A model generated the notes under the pieces. It was not told where the DNA came from and did not search any database. It saw only the letters and a program-made list of their open reading frames with translations. Positions 40,024 through 52,312 of a stretch of DNA of 64,000 nucleotides are shown here, piece after piece (position 1 is the first letter of the stretch; each line of letters begins with the position of its first letter). The DNA lies in NCBI GenBank assembly GCA_905339235.1, contig CAJPFG010000018.1, forward strand, positions 186,001 to 250,000. The letters are read 5' to 3'. The DNA is from Phycisphaerales bacterium (GTDB taxonomy: Bacteria > Planctomycetota > Phycisphaerae > Phycisphaerales > UBA1924). A program made the translations under genes and the position numbers.

Positions 40024-42063
40024 ATGGCAAGCCCAACGATCGACGACACGTCGAGCGACTCACCCCAGATGGATCCCAACGGCGCGATTCCGACACTGCC
40101 CGACGACGCGACCCCCGAGCAGAAAGACCAGCACTGGTTCACGTATGTCTACCAGGGCGACAAGATGCCCCAGTTGACGCTACGGGCGGTGCTGATGGGC
40201 GGCATCCTGGGCATGCTGATGGCCGCGTCGAACTTGTATACCACGCTCGCCATCGGCTGGGGATTTGGCGTGGCGATCACCTCGTGCGTGATGTCGTTCG
40301 TGATCTGGAAAGCGCTTCGAGCGCTCACCGGGGGGTCGATCAGCCAGATGTCCCTGCTCGAAAACAACTGCATGCAGAGCACCGCGTCGGCGGCGGGGTA
40401 CTCCACCGGCTCGACGATCGCGACGATGTTCGGGGCGCTGCTTCTGCTTCAGGATCCGGCGGAGGGGCAGACCTCGGCGGACATCCGAACGATGAGCATC
40501 TCACCGATCTGGGCGGTGGCGCTCTTCACACTGGGAACTGGCCTGATGGGGACGCTGCTGGCCATCCCTCTCAAGCGCCAGATGATCAATCACGAACAAC
40601 TCCGCTTCCCTTCCGGCACCGCGGCCGCGGAAACGCTGCGCAGCCTCTACGGAAAGGGCCGCGAGGCGCTCGACAAGGCCTACTCCCTCATCGCCGGCAT
40701 CGCGCTCGGAGCGATTGTCGGCATCATCAACACGCCGAAAGAAGTGCTCGGGTTCCTGGACAGGATCCTGCCGTGGCGTCTGCCGGAGATGATCCCCGAG
40801 CACGGGCTTCGGCAACTGCACGACAGACAGTTCCCGGCGTTCGGCTTCGAACCCAGCCTGCTGCTGATCGCCGCGGGCATCATCACGCGGATGCGGGTGT
40901 GCCTGTCGATGTTCATCGGGTCGGCGCTGCTGTACTTCGTCGTCGGGCCGTGGCTGGTCGAGCAAGACATCGCGGCGGCCGGTTCGGGATGGGTGACCGG
41001 GCCCGACGGTGTGGTGACGTATGACAAGGCGCAGGTGGCCGAGGGCGTGATCAAGAACATCGAGTTGAACGGGGCGGGGACGGTGATCCGGCTGACGACG
41101 TGGTCGCTGTGGGGCGGGACGGCGGTGATGGTGCTCGCCAGCCTGACGTCGGTGGCGATTCAGTGGCGGACGATCGCGCGGGCGTTCACGTCGCTGGGCG
41201 GACCGTCGTCGGGCGCGTCGGCGGAGATGAGGGAGATCGAGGTTCCGGTGAAGTGGATGGTGATGGGGCTGATCCCGGTCGCGGCCGCGATGTTGTTCGT
41301 GCAGATCGTCGCGTTCGGGATCTCGTGGTGGGCGGGGTGTATCGCGATCGCGATGTCGTTCGTTCTCGCCCTGGTGGCGTGCCGGGCGACCGGCGAAACC
41401 GACACCACGCCCATCGGCGCGATGGGCAAGGTGATGCAGTTGATGTTCGCCGTCTTCCATCCCCAGCAGGTTGTTCCCAACCTCGCGTCCGCCGGCATCG
41501 CCGCCAACAGCGCCATCGGCGCCGCCGACCTCCTCACCGACCTCAAGAGCGGCTATCTCCTCGGCGCCAATCCGCGCCGGCAGTTCCTCGCCCAGTTCAT
41601 CGGCGTGTTCTTCGGAACCCTCGCCATCGTTCCCATCTGGTTCCTGATGGTTCCGACCAAAGCGCACCTGGAGAAGTTTGCCGCCCCGGCCACCCGCACG
41701 TGGGAGGCCGTGGCGCGCGTGCTCACCAAGGGCATCGACTTCCTGCCTATCTCGGCGCGCTACGCCATCCTGATCGGCGCCATTGTCGGCATCGCCCTGC
41801 CGCTCATGGAGAAGGCCATGGCCCCCAAGTACCGCAAGTACCTGCCCTCCGCCATGGGGCTGGGGCTGTCCTGGGTCGTCTTCTTCAGCAACTCGCTTGG
41901 GTTCCTGACCGGCGCGGTCATCATCTGGGTCTGGGAGATGGTCAACCGCAAGAACGCGGACAAGTACGGCGTGCCTGTGGCCTCGGGGTTGATCGCGGGC
42001 GAGAGCCTTATCAAGGCGCTGATCGCGATGGCCGCGACCGCGATCGGGCTCGTCAACGGCTGA
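40024..42063 (+). CDS. OPT-family oligopeptide/metal-chelate transporter
   Basis: A 679-residue proton-coupled transporter with about fifteen hydrophobic helices. Family features include LTLRAVLMGGILGMLMAASN near the start, ENNCMQSTASAAGYSTG, LRFPSGTAAAETLRSLY, and the later DLKSGYLLGANPRRQFLAQ. OPT proteins import small peptides or, in the YSL branch, metal-chelates. It follows mntR by 149 bp with no GTAG-N6-CTAC element in between, so membership of the Mn regulon is not shown. Confidence 0.92.
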   Translation: MASPTIDDTSSDSPQMDPNGAIPTLPDDATPEQKDQHWFTYVYQGDKMPQLTLRAVLMGGILGMLMAASNLYTTLAIGWGFGVAITSCVMSFVIWKALRALTGGSISQMSLLENNCMQSTASAAGYSTGSTIATMFGALLLLQDPAEGQTSADIRTMSISPIWAVALFTLGTGLMGTLLAIPLKRQMINHEQLRFPSGTAAAETLRSLYGKGREALDKAYSLIAGIALGAIVGIINTPKEVLGFLDRILPWRLPEMIPEHGLRQLHDRQFPAFGFEPSLLLIAAGIITRMRVCLSMFIGSALLYFVVGPWLVEQDIAAAGSGWVTGPDGVVTYDKAQVAEGVIKNIELNGAGTVIRLTTWSLWGGTAVMVLASLTSVAIQWRTIARAFTSLGGPSSGASAEMREIEVPVKWMVMGLIPVAAAMLFVQIVAFGISWWAGCIAIAMSFVLALVACRATGETDTTPIGAMGKVMQLMFAVFHPQQVVPNLASAGIAANSAIGAADLLTDLKSGYLLGANPRRQFLAQFIGVFFGTLAIVPIWFLMVPTKAHLEKFAAPATRTWEAVARVLTKGIDFLPISARYAILIGAIVGIALPLMEKAMAPKYRKYLPSAMGLGLSWVVFFSNSLGFLTGAVIIWVWEMVNRKNADKYGVPVASGLIAGESLIKALIAMAATAIGLVNG

Positions 42064-42195
42064 TCCTGGTCCGAAAAGCAGGCCGCCGGCACGGGGCTTC
42101 CACCGGTACACACGAAGTTGTGTGATTCCCCGCGCCGGCCCCGCCGATTCAGGTGGGCCGGATGGCGCAGCGTTGTCCTGCCGGGGGTTGGGCGC

Positions 42196-44415
<2,220 letters not shown>

Positions 44416-44421
44416 TCGCCC

Positions 44422-45237
44422 TTACGTCGAAACCGGCCGCTCCGGCGCCGCATCGCGCGAGGCCGCCCGGCGGCGCCATGACTGGATCGCCGTCAACGGG
44501 ATCGAGAGCGCGTACAGCGTGGAGATCCCCGCCAGCGTCAGGAACGGGTACCGCACCATCGCCGCGGCCAAAAGCCCCACGCCCACCAGCAACGGCGCCA
44601 CCGACCGCCTGCCCAGCCGCACCGACTTTAGTGAGAACATGGGAATCCGCGTCACCATCAGCACGCCGATGACGAACGCCAGCGCGATCACCCACTCCGG
44701 GGGCATGTTCCACGCGTACGACTCGGAGTTCGCCAGAAACGCCGGGATCAGCGCGACGCCGGCCGCCGCGGGCGAGGGCATCCCGTGGAAATAGTGCGAA
44801 ACACCCTCGTGCGCGTGGCGTGCCGGGTTCATCGCCGGGGCATCCGCGGTGAATCTCGCCAGGCGCAGGGCGGCGCCGAGGGCGTACGTGATGAACGCCG
44901 CGAGCGCGAACACACCCAGCGCGCCCTTCAGAACTCCCTGCGATACCAGCCACTGGTGCAGGATCACCGCCGGCGCCACTCCGAAAGCCAGAAAGTCCGA
45001 CAGCGAGTCCAGAATCGCCCCGAACCCCGAGGTGACCCGCAGCAGCCGCGCCGCGCGCCCGTCCAGCGCGTCGAAGATCCCCGCCAGCACCACCGCCCCC
45101 AGCGCCCTGTCCCAGTTCGGCTTCATGGCGTAGTGCAGCGCCGCCAGCCCGCAGCACAGCGCCAGCGTCGTCAGGAGGTTTGGAATCAGCGCCGCGAGCG
45201 GAAACTCTTTCCTCTTCGGCCCCAGTTTCAGAAACAT
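44422..45237 (-). CDS. pssA: CDP-diacylglycerol--serine O-phosphatidyltransferase
   Basis: A 271-residue integral membrane enzyme that joins CDP-diacylglycerol and serine to give phosphatidylserine. The CDP-alcohol phosphotransferase motif is complete: DALDGRAAR, then G and D residues in GFGAILDSLSD. About seven hydrophobic helices follow, and LIPNLLTTLALCCGLAAL opens the protein, as in bacterial type II PssA. It lies 34 bp behind the decarboxylase gene, so the two steps to phosphatidylethanolamine are encoded together. The stop is six bases from the convergent kinase stop. Confidence 0.93.
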   Translation of the reverse strand: MFLKLGPKRKEFPLAALIPNLLTTLALCCGLAALHYAMKPNWDRALGAVVLAGIFDALDGRAARLLRVTSGFGAILDSLSDFLAFGVAPAVILHQWLVSQGVLKGALGVFALAAFITYALGAALRLARFTADAPAMNPARHAHEGVSHYFHGMPSPAAAGVALIPAFLANSESYAWNMPPEWVIALAFVIGVLMVTRIPMFSLKSVRLGRRSVAPLLVGVGLLAAAMVRYPFLTLAGISTLYALSIPLTAIQSWRRRAASRDAAPERPVST

Positions 45238-45271
45238 GACCGTTCTCCAGGCAAACTCCCAGCCCGTCCGC

Positions 45272-46024
45272 TCACGCTCCCGGCATCATGGCCAGCACCG
45301 TTTCTCCCGCGACCGTTTTCATCCCCACCTTCACCACCGGTTCCACACCCTTGGGAAAGTACACGTCCACGCGCGATCCGAACCGGATCAGGCCGTACCG
45401 TTCGCCGGTCTTCAGCACAACCCCGGCGGCGACGCGGCACACGATCCGCCTCGCCACCAGCCCCGCGATCTGCACGACCGCCATCGCCCGACCGTCCGGC
45501 AGCCGCAGCAGCATGGACAGCCGCTCGTTGTCCTCGCTGGCCTTGTCCAGCGAGGCGTTGAGGAACGTGCCCGCCCGGTGCTCGACCCGCTCGACCGTGC
45601 CCGCGATCGGCGCGCGGTTCACGTGCACGTTGATCACGTTCATGAACACGCACACCCGCGCCATGGGTTCGCTCGACAGCCCCAACTCCGGGGGCGGCGG
45701 CGCCGAGTCCATGAGGCACACAACTCCATCCGCCGGGCTCACGACGGTCCCGGGCGCCGCCGGAATCCGCCGCGCCGGGTCGCGGAAAAACCAGACGCAC
45801 CACAGGCACAGCAGCGCCGTCAATCCCATCAGCGGGTACGCAAAGTGTTCCAGGCCGACCGAATGCAGGCTGAAATACGCGATCGCGCTGACGACCGCCG
45901 CCCCCGCAAAGAACCCAATCACGATCGGCGCACCCTCCGGCGCGATAATCGGGGCGGGATCGTCCGCTATGTAATCGCGGGCGGGAGTTGCGAGCGGCTG
46001 TGATCCGGGAGCGGCTTGAGTCAC
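45272..46024 (-). CDS. psd: Phosphatidylserine decarboxylase proenzyme
   Basis: A 250-residue enzyme that decarboxylates phosphatidylserine to phosphatidylethanolamine. It self-cleaves to create the pyruvoyl cofactor at the Gly-Ser in [12 protein letters not shown] (about residues 213-224), the short-form equivalent of LGST. Two hydrophobic segments lie at about residues 35-90, and the RDPARRIP and VVSPADGVV stretches are typical of the family. The GTG at 46024 is the best start. Co-encoded with pssA. Confidence 0.9.
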   Translation of the reverse strand: MTQAAPGSQPLATPARDYIADDPAPIIAPEGAPIVIGFFAGAAVVSAIAYFSLHSVGLEHFAYPLMGLTALLCLWCVWFFRDPARRIPAAPGTVVSPADGVVCLMDSAPPPPELGLSSEPMARVCVFMNVINVHVNRAPIAGTVERVEHRAGTFLNASLDKASEDNERLSMLLRLPDGRAMAVVQIAGLVARRIVCRVAAGVVLKTGERYGLIRFGSRVDVYFPKGVEPVVKVGMKTVAGETVLAMMPGA

Positions 46025-46141
46025 GCGGGATCGTACGCGCCGCGCGTTCTGTTCCGCGTATTTGGACTCGGAAGGTCCTAGAAGGTCCAAGAGGCCAAGG
46101 GAAGGTAGAGGCTCGCGGCCCGGTATTCGATGCTTTCTTCC

Positions 46142-46543
46142 ATGCCCCGCCCCGTCGCCATCCTCGTCTGCGATGACGAAGCGCACATCCGCCACATCGT
46201 GGCGCACAAACTCGTCTCCGCGGGGTTTGTGGTTCGTGAGGGGCGTAACGGGCAGGAGGGTCTGGACGCCATCGCGGACGGATTCTGCCCCGACCTCGTC
46301 ATCACGGATTTTCAGATGCCGGTGCTCAGCGGGCTGGAGATGTGCCAGCGGCTCAGGCGACTCCCGCAGACCGCGACCACTCCCGTCCTCATGCTCACCG
46401 CCCGCGGGTACATCCTTCCCGACCTCGAACTGTCCCAGACCAACATCCGGAACGTCATCAACAAGCCGTTCGGTGTCCGCCAACTTCTCGAACGAGTGCA
46501 GGAAGCCCTCGCCGAGAGCCGGGCGTCTCGAAACGCCGCCTGA
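46142..46543 (+). CDS. Single-domain response regulator
   Basis: A 133-residue receiver domain with acidic pocket CDDEAH (residues 10-14), phospho-acceptor Asp56 (VITDFQMP), Thr in MLTARGY and Lys in INKPFG. No output domain is attached. The HD-GYP gene starts five bases after its stop, so together they look like a split RpfG-type system in which the receiver could act on the phosphodiesterase. An in-frame ATG at 46130 would add four residues. No cognate kinase is adjacent; the hybrid kinase at 42196-44415 is a candidate. Confidence 0.88.
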   Translation: MPRPVAILVCDDEAHIRHIVAHKLVSAGFVVREGRNGQEGLDAIADGFCPDLVITDFQMPVLSGLEMCQRLRRLPQTATTPVLMLTARGYILPDLELSQTNIRNVINKPFGVRQLLERVQEALAESRASRNAA

Positions 46544-46548
46544 CCGCC

Positions 46549-48132
46549 ATGCAAGATAAGAACTCCGATCTCGCGGGATTGCTGCTCGACCGGTGCGAAT
46601 CGCTCGGCGTGGCCGCCTGCATCCTGACGCCCGAGGGCCGCCTCGCCGCCGCGACTCCGCGCCCACGCTCCCTCGCCACCCTCCTGCGAACCGCCCGGGC
46701 GCTGACCTGTCTGTCCGCCGCCGGCGCCGCCGAGCCCGGCATCGCCGAGATCATCCCCGGGATCAAACTCGTCGTGGTCCCCTACATCAACGCGCGGGGC
46801 GAACGCGGCCGCCTAGCCGCCCTCGCGCCGTCCGAAGACTTCTGGCACGGCAGCGACTTCTCGGAACTCTGCCGCCAGGGCGCCGTGGACCCGCGCGTCG
46901 CCCGCGCCGACCTCCGCCCATTCGCCAAGTTCGACGACCAGTCCCGCGCCCTCCTGCGCGACGTGCTCCTCGCCACCACCCGCGACGCCCTGCTCGTCCA
47001 CGAGCGCGACGAGGGACTCAGTTCCTTCACCCGCCAACTCTCCGAGTCGTACGACACCATCGACCTGCTCTACTCCCTCGGTCGCTCCATGCACGGGCCC
47101 TTCGATGGGCCCTCCTTCGTCGGCCTGGTATGCGAGCGCCTCCACTCCACCATGAACTTCGACTGGGTCGCCGTCTTCTTCGACGACGATCCCCGGACCA
47201 CCGTGCGTCTGCGGGGCTTGTCGGTCGTCCGCGGGGTCGGGCCCGGCGAAAACCTCGCCATGCACGATCCGGCGCTCGCCCTGCTGCACAAGGCCGCCGC
47301 GTTCCCCGTTGTCACCAGCGACGCCCCCGGCCTGGGCACACCCGCCCAGCCCCAAGTCACCGCGCAGGATCTGTGCTGCAAGGGCCGGTCCTGCGGCATC
47401 CTACTCGCCGGCGGCAAGCACGGCGACGACCCGTTCGTCAGCAGTTACGACACCCAACTCCTCGAAGCCACCGGCGGTTTTCTGAGCGCCTTCGCCGACA
47501 ACGTCGCGCTTTATGAAGAGCAGCACGCGATGTTCATGGGCACCGTCGGCGCCCTCACCGCCTCCATCGACGCCAAGGATCGCTACACCTACGGCCACAG
47601 CGAGCGGGTCGCCTGGCTCTCGCGCCAACTCGCGGTCGCCTCGGGCTTCAACGTCGAACAGGCCGAGAGGGTCCACATCGCCGGCCTCGTGCACGACGTC
47701 GGAAAAATCGGCGTGCCCGAGGCCGTGCTCTGCAAGCCCGGCAAACTCACCGATGAGGAGTTCGCCTTCATCAAGCAGCACCCGGAAATCGGCTTCCGCA
47801 TCCTGAAGGACATCCCCGGCCTGGCCGACATCCTCCCCGGTGTCCTCCACCACCACGAACGCTACGACGGAAAGGGATACCCGCGCCGCCTCGCGGGCGA
47901 CGACATTCCCCACATCGCCCGGATCATCTCCGTCGCCGACACGTTCGACGCCATGAGCAGCAACCGTTCCTACCGCGACGCCATGCCCCGCGACCGCGTC
48001 ATCGCCGAGATCGAACGCTCCGCCGGCACCCAACTCGATCCCAGACTCGCCTTGATGGTCCGCGGCCTGGACCTCTCCGGCTTCGATGCCCTCGTCGAGA
48101 AGTACGCCGTCCCCCGCGCCCTTGCGGCCTGA
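46549..48132 (+). CDS. HD-GYP domain cyclic-di-GMP phosphodiesterase candidate
   Basis: A 527-residue protein. Residues about 1-150 have no recognised fold. A GAF-like sensor spans about 165-325. The HD-GYP domain (about 335-515) has its metal ligands and signature: [45 protein letters not shown] and [12 protein letters not shown]. Such domains hydrolyse cyclic-di-GMP, lowering it and favouring motility over attachment. The GxYP segment reads GKGYP, as in active members. Co-transcribed with the receiver gene. Confidence 0.88.
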   Translation: MQDKNSDLAGLLLDRCESLGVAACILTPEGRLAAATPRPRSLATLLRTARALTCLSAAGAAEPGIAEIIPGIKLVVVPYINARGERGRLAALAPSEDFWHGSDFSELCRQGAVDPRVARADLRPFAKFDDQSRALLRDVLLATTRDALLVHERDEGLSSFTRQLSESYDTIDLLYSLGRSMHGPFDGPSFVGLVCERLHSTMNFDWVAVFFDDDPRTTVRLRGLSVVRGVGPGENLAMHDPALALLHKAAAFPVVTSDAPGLGTPAQPQVTAQDLCCKGRSCGILLAGGKHGDDPFVSSYDTQLLEATGGFLSAFADNVALYEEQHAMFMGTVGALTASIDAKDRYTYGHSERVAWLSRQLAVASGFNVEQAERVHIAGLVHDVGKIGVPEAVLCKPGKLTDEEFAFIKQHPEIGFRILKDIPGLADILPGVLHHHERYDGKGYPRRLAGDDIPHIARIISVADTFDAMSSNRSYRDAMPRDRVIAEIERSAGTQLDPRLALMVRGLDLSGFDALVEKYAVPRALAA

Positions 48133-48230
48133 CGCCCGCCACAAGTCGATTCGTGACAGCGCCATTCCGCACCCCTCGCATGTGTTCTTGCAGGGGCGGT
48201 ACTTCCTCCCCGACTCACACCCCACGCATC

Positions 48231-48271
48231 GTCCCCGCCGCCCGTCGGCGCGGGGGCGGTGTTCGATTTTT
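48231..48271 (+). terminator. Possible terminator after the HD-GYP gene
   Basis: CCCCGCCG (48233-48240) can pair with CGGCGCGGGG (48246-48255) with one bulged base; TTTTT occurs 11 bases further on. The distance to the T-run makes this weak. Confidence 0.3.
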
Positions 48272-48321
48272 CGAGGTGTGGATCGCGCCCTGCCGCGGTC
48301 CGCGTGCTCATACCCTCCCGC

Positions 48322-49470
48322 ATGCCGCGATTTCTCTTCGCCCTGCTGGGATTCCTGGCGGCCGCTGTTGCGGCGCTCGCGCAGCCGCCGGCGACCCAGC
48401 CCGCCGGGGTTCCCCCCGAGCGACTCGCCGCTCTGGCCAAGGGCGTCAACCTCTCGCATTGGCTCTGGCTTCCCGCCCGGCGCGACCTGCCCTCCCGCAC
48501 CGCCTACTTCACCCGCGAAGATGCGCTCGCGCTGCAGGCGCTCGGCCTGACTCACGTCCGCCTGCCCATCGAGCAGTCGATGGTCTTCGACGATGCCACC
48601 AGGCAACTCCGACTTGACGGAATGAAGGAACTGCGGTCCGCACTCTCCCTCTGCCTCGAGGTCGGTCTGGCGGTCATCATCGATCCCCACCAGAACGAAC
48701 CGCCCTGGACGACCCGCGATGCCTCGGGGAGTTTCCCGCTGCTCGAGTCGTTCTGGGCCGCGTTTGCCCCGGCCATCGCCGATGCCGACCCCCGGCGCGT
48801 CTTTCTCGAGATCCTCAACGAGCCCCACGACGACTCCGATCCGGGCGTCTGGTCCGCCTCGCAGGCCCGGCTCGTGCGAATCATCCGCAAGGCCGCGCCT
48901 TCGCACACCATCATCGCCACCGGCGACAAGTGGGGGAGCATCGACGGCCTCCTCGCCCTCAAGGCCCTCGACGATGAAAACGTCGTCTACTCGTTCCACG
49001 TCTACGAGCCCCACATCTTCACCCATCAGGGCGCGTCGTGGGGGTGGCCCGGCTGGAAAGAAGTCCGCGGCCTCGTGTACCCCGCTTCCGCCGACAACGC
49101 CGAGTCCGTCGTCAAATCCATGACCAGCAAGGACGGCATCTGGTCCGTGCGCGACTACGCCAAGACCGCCTGGGATTCGGGCCGCGTCCGCGAGCACGTC
49201 CAGAAGGCCGTGGCATGGGGAAAGGAAAACCGCGCCTCGCTCTACTGCGGCGAGTTTGGCGTCTACGCCGCGCACGCCCCGCGCGAATCGCGCCTTGCCT
49301 GGATCCGCGATGTCCGAACGGCGCTCGAAGAGGCCGGTGTCGGCTGGGCGATGTGGGACTATTCCGGTGGGTTCGCCCTGCGCCCCGGAGGCGCGGGGAA
49401 GCGCGCAACGGACGTGGATGTCGTGGATTCGCTGGGACTCAAGGGCCGGCCGCCCCTGGGGCCGGAATAG
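48322..49470 (+). CDS. Exported GH5-family glycoside hydrolase (cellulase-like)
   Basis: A 382-residue protein with a signal peptide (cleavage near ALAQPP) and a (beta/alpha)8 glycosidase domain. Early motif KGVNLSHWLWLP and VRLPIEQ are typical of GH5. The acid/base Glu sits in LEILNEPHDD (about residue 173) and the nucleophile Glu in LYCGEFGVY (about residue 310); conserved HVYEPHIFTHQG and WAMWDYSGGF complete the active site. It would cleave beta-1,4-linked polysaccharide outside the cytoplasm; whether glucan or mannan is not decidable here. Confidence 0.88.
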   Translation: MPRFLFALLGFLAAAVAALAQPPATQPAGVPPERLAALAKGVNLSHWLWLPARRDLPSRTAYFTREDALALQALGLTHVRLPIEQSMVFDDATRQLRLDGMKELRSALSLCLEVGLAVIIDPHQNEPPWTTRDASGSFPLLESFWAAFAPAIADADPRRVFLEILNEPHDDSDPGVWSASQARLVRIIRKAAPSHTIIATGDKWGSIDGLLALKALDDENVVYSFHVYEPHIFTHQGASWGWPGWKEVRGLVYPASADNAESVVKSMTSKDGIWSVRDYAKTAWDSGRVREHVQKAVAWGKENRASLYCGEFGVYAAHAPRESRLAWIRDVRTALEEAGVGWAMWDYSGGFALRPGGAGKRATDVDVVDSLGLKGRPPLGPE

Positions 49471-49477
49471 AGCGATC

Positions 49478-49585
49478 ATGCTCACGCGCCGACAGGCCAC
49501 GTTCCTGTTGGTGGGCATTGCCGTCCCCTCGGCGATGGTGCTCCCGCCCGCGATGCGCCAATTCGTCGCCGCGCTCTCCAGATAA
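49478..49585 (+). CDS. Possible 35-residue membrane peptide
   Basis: A short frame with basic N terminus (MLTRRQ) and one hydrophobic helix (TFLLVGIAVPSAMVLPPAM), located 7 bp after the GH5 stop and 33 bp before thiL. It has the form of a small membrane protein, but the short length means it could be chance. No ribosome-binding site stands out. Confidence 0.3.
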   Translation: MLTRRQATFLLVGIAVPSAMVLPPAMRQFVAALSR

Positions 49586-49618
49586 CCCAACGCGCCCGCG
49601 TGACCCCTATCGTGCGCC

Positions 49619-50599
49619 ATGCGCGAGTGGGAACTCCTCGCTCACATCCGTGCCTCCAGCGCCGATCAGCCGGGGACCTTCCCGCACGTCATCATTCCGC
49701 CCGGCGACGACTGCGGGGTCGTCCGCACGCCCGCGGGCGATCAGATCCTCCTCAAGGTGGACCAGGTCGTCGAGGGCCGGCACTTCCGCGCCCCCGGCTC
49801 GTCGTGGCACTCGGCCGACGGCTTCCCCGGCGGGCTCTCGCGCGCCGCGTACCTCGACCTGATCGCGCGAAAGGCCGTCGCCCGCGCGATCTCGGATATC
49901 GCCGCCATGGCCGGTTCTCCCCTCAGCGCCCTCGCCGCCGCCTGCCTTCCTTCCGGCTTCCCTGACGACGCGGCCAGAGAACTCGCCGACGGCCTGCACC
50001 GCTGGGGCGCCCACTGGTCCTGCCCCGTGGTCGGCGGAGACCTCGCCTCCTTCTCCGCCGAGCATGCCGGCCCCCTGACCCTTGCCATCTCCGTGGTCGG
50101 GCTCCCGCATCCCGCGCGCGGCCCTGTGCTGCGCTCCGGCGCCAGGTCCGGCGACCTTCTCTACACCACCGGAAGCATCGGCGGCTCCCTGCGTGCCGAC
50201 GGGCTCGGCAAGCATCTCACTTTCGAACCCCGACTGCGCGAGGCCCGCCACCTCGCCGACACGCTGGGCCCCCGCCTTCATGCGATGCTCGATGTCTCCG
50301 ACGGACTCGGCGTTGACGCCGCGCGGCTCGCGACCGCCTCTCACGCCTGCGTCGAGATCGAGGAGGCCCGCCTCCCGACAACGCCCGGCGTCCCCGCCCG
50401 CAGGGCCGTCCGCGACGGCGAGGACTACGAACTGCTCTTCACGGCCCACCCTGCGGCTGAGGTGCCCCGCCGCGTCCCCGGCACCGATTGCCCCATCACC
50501 TGCATCGGCGAAGTCGTGCCCGGTCCGCCCGGGGCCGCGCTTCTCCGCATGGACGGCGGGCGAGAAGACGTCTCCCGGAGCGGGTGGGAGCACACGTAA
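49619..50599 (+). CDS. thiL: Thiamine-monophosphate kinase
   Basis: Phosphorylates thiamine monophosphate to the active cofactor thiamine diphosphate in the cytoplasm. The 326-residue protein has the AIR synthase-like fold with PPGDDCGV, the first metal-binding region (KVDQVVEGRHF), KAVARAISDIAAMAG, GGDL (about residue 140), LDVSDGLGVDA and GEDYELLF. All key acidic residues appear present. It lies just upstream of tsaE in a rightward run of unrelated housekeeping genes. Confidence 0.93.
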   Translation: MREWELLAHIRASSADQPGTFPHVIIPPGDDCGVVRTPAGDQILLKVDQVVEGRHFRAPGSSWHSADGFPGGLSRAAYLDLIARKAVARAISDIAAMAGSPLSALAAACLPSGFPDDAARELADGLHRWGAHWSCPVVGGDLASFSAEHAGPLTLAISVVGLPHPARGPVLRSGARSGDLLYTTGSIGGSLRADGLGKHLTFEPRLREARHLADTLGPRLHAMLDVSDGLGVDAARLATASHACVEIEEARLPTTPGVPARRAVRDGEDYELLFTAHPAAEVPRRVPGTDCPITCIGEVVPGPPGAALLRMDGGREDVSRSGWEHT

Positions 50600-50609
50600 A
50601 CTCCATGTG

Positions 50610-51140
50610 ATGCCCGCGATGATCCGAGAACTCCCCGACGAGAACGCCACGCTCGCGCTGGGCGCCGCGCTGGCCGCGATCCTCCGCCCCGGCGACATCG
50701 TCGCCCTCGACGGACCCCTGGGCGCGGGCAAGACGACGCTGGTGCGGGCCGTCGCCCGCTCGCTGGGCGTCGATGCCCGCCTGGTCTCCAGTCCGACTTT
50801 CGTCTTCGTGAACCAGTACCCGATTCCCGCGGCGTCCCCCAACTCCTCCCTCGCCGCCGGCCAGTTGGTGCACATCGATGCGTACCGGCTCACTTCGCGG
50901 GAGGACCTGGACTCGCTGGGTTGGGATCGCCTGTTCGACTCGGAAACCGGGACGATCGCGGGTCGCGCCGCGGCCATGCTCGAATGGCCCTCAAAAATCG
51001 CGGGGGCGATGGCGGACGAGGCGCTCGCGTTGGTTGAGATCGAGCCCACCGGGGAGTATTCTCGGCGCGTGCGGCTCGTGCTGCCCCACGAATGGAGCAC
51101 GCGGGGCCTGGATGCGCTGACCGGGTGGGGCGCGTCGTAA
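50610..51140 (+). CDS. tsaE: tRNA t6A37 modification ATPase TsaE
   Basis: A 176-residue P-loop ATPase needed with TsaB and TsaD to make N6-threonylcarbamoyl-adenosine at position 37 of ANN-decoding tRNAs. Walker A GPLGAGKTTLVRAVARSLG, switch VSSPTFVFVNQY, HIDAYRL and MLEWPSKI are the standard family landmarks in order. An insertion after VNQY (PIPAASPNSSLAAGQ) lengthens it a little. The start may be the ATG at 50610 or at 50619; the latter begins at the conserved part. Confidence 0.93.
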   Translation: MPAMIRELPDENATLALGAALAAILRPGDIVALDGPLGAGKTTLVRAVARSLGVDARLVSSPTFVFVNQYPIPAASPNSSLAAGQLVHIDAYRLTSREDLDSLGWDRLFDSETGTIAGRAAAMLEWPSKIAGAMADEALALVEIEPTGEYSRRVRLVLPHEWSTRGLDALTGWGAS

Positions 51141-51172
51141 ACGACGGCGGTTCGCTCCTACCATCGCGCGGC

Positions 51173-51877
51173 ATGAACACACTCCTCGCCCAGAGCGAGA
51201 CCATGGGCCTGTGGTCGCTCTTCAAGCAGTCCTTTGACATCTTCTCGGTCCTTCTTCTCGCGGGTTCGCTCGTGGGGATCACGGCCGTGTTTCTGTGCAT
51301 CCTCGACGTGCGCGCCCGGAACATCGTGCCCGAGGGCGTGGTCGGCCGCCTGCGCGACCTCGCACGCGCCGGCCGATGGGAAGATCTCGGCGCCACCGTT
51401 CGAGAGGATGACTCGTTCGTCTCCCGCGTCCTGCGATCGGCGGTGGGGCTGGCCGGCAGCGACCGCACCGCGATTCGCGACGCCGCGGAACTCGCCGCTT
51501 CCGAAGAATCCGCCCGCTGGTTCCGCAAGATCGACATCCTCAACGTGATCGGCAACCTCGGGCCGCTAGTCGGGCTGGCGGGCACCGTGTGGGGCATGAT
51601 CCTCGCCTTCACGAGCCTGGGCGCCACCGGCGGCCAGGCGCAGGCCGCGGAACTGTCGCTGGGCATCTCCAAGGCACTCTTCCACACGCTGCTCGGCCTT
51701 TGCCTGGCGATACCATGCCTGCTGTTTTTCGGGCTCTACCGCGGCGTGGTGGACAAACTGTGCACGCGTGCCATCGTCGTCGCTGGCGACATTGTCGAGC
51801 GGCTTCCCTCCCGGGAGGACCGCCGCCAGACCGACGAATCGGGCCCGAAATCCGTGGTCGTCGAAGCCTCGCGGTAA
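51173..51877 (+). CDS. ExbB/TolQ-family proton channel subunit
   Basis: A 234-residue membrane protein with three helices (about residues 20-45, 125-150 and 160-190). The conserved MotA/TolQ/ExbB core reads NVIGNLGPLVGLAGTVWGMILAF, quoted here in parts: GPLVGLAGTVWGMI then LGISKALFHTLLGL. It uses the proton gradient to drive a periplasmic partner. Two ExbD-like genes follow at once, and no TonB or TolA gene is next to them. AIVVAGDIVERL near the C terminus is the usual cytoplasmic helix. Confidence 0.88.
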   Translation: MNTLLAQSETMGLWSLFKQSFDIFSVLLLAGSLVGITAVFLCILDVRARNIVPEGVVGRLRDLARAGRWEDLGATVREDDSFVSRVLRSAVGLAGSDRTAIRDAAELAASEESARWFRKIDILNVIGNLGPLVGLAGTVWGMILAFTSLGATGGQAQAAELSLGISKALFHTLLGLCLAIPCLLFFGLYRGVVDKLCTRAIVVAGDIVERLPSREDRRQTDESGPKSVVVEASR

Positions 51878-51883
51878 GCCGCC

Positions 51884-52312
51884 ATGCGCCTTCGAACCGC
51901 CCATCCCCACCAGCCCGCGGCGAAGATCAACGTGACCCCGCTGATCGACGTGGTCATGGTGCTGATCATCTTCTACCTGATCGTGGGCAACCTCGCTTAC
52001 CAGCGGCTGCTTCCCGTGAACCTGCCCGAGGCAGGGGCGGGCGCCGCGGAAGAGGCCGCGCCCACTCTTGTCATCACCGTCGCGCAGGGGCCGTCGGGCG
52101 CCCGCATCGTGGTGGAGGACACCGAGATCGCCGCCGTGGATCTTCCCTCGCTCCTGCGGGCGAGAGTCACCGATCCCGCTACCGCCAGCGTGCACATCCG
52201 GGCGGACCGCGCGCTGTCGTACTCGCACGTCGCGCCGGTCATTGCCGCCTGCCGCGAGGCCGGGTTGCTCAGCGTCAAACTCGTGGCGCAGCGCGCGGAA
52301 GGCGTGCCGTGA
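51884..52312 (+). CDS. ExbD/TolR-family protein 1
   Basis: A 142-residue single-pass protein. The N-terminal INVTPLIDVVMVLIIFYLI (about residues 15-33) contains the proton-relay Asp of the family, followed by a periplasmic domain ending VKLVAQRA. It sits six bases after exbB and its stop overlaps the next start (GTGA). Confidence 0.9.
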   Translation: MRLRTAHPHQPAAKINVTPLIDVVMVLIIFYLIVGNLAYQRLLPVNLPEAGAGAAEEAAPTLVITVAQGPSGARIVVEDTEIAAVDLPSLLRARVTDPATASVHIRADRALSYSHVAPVIAACREAGLLSVKLVAQRAEGVP

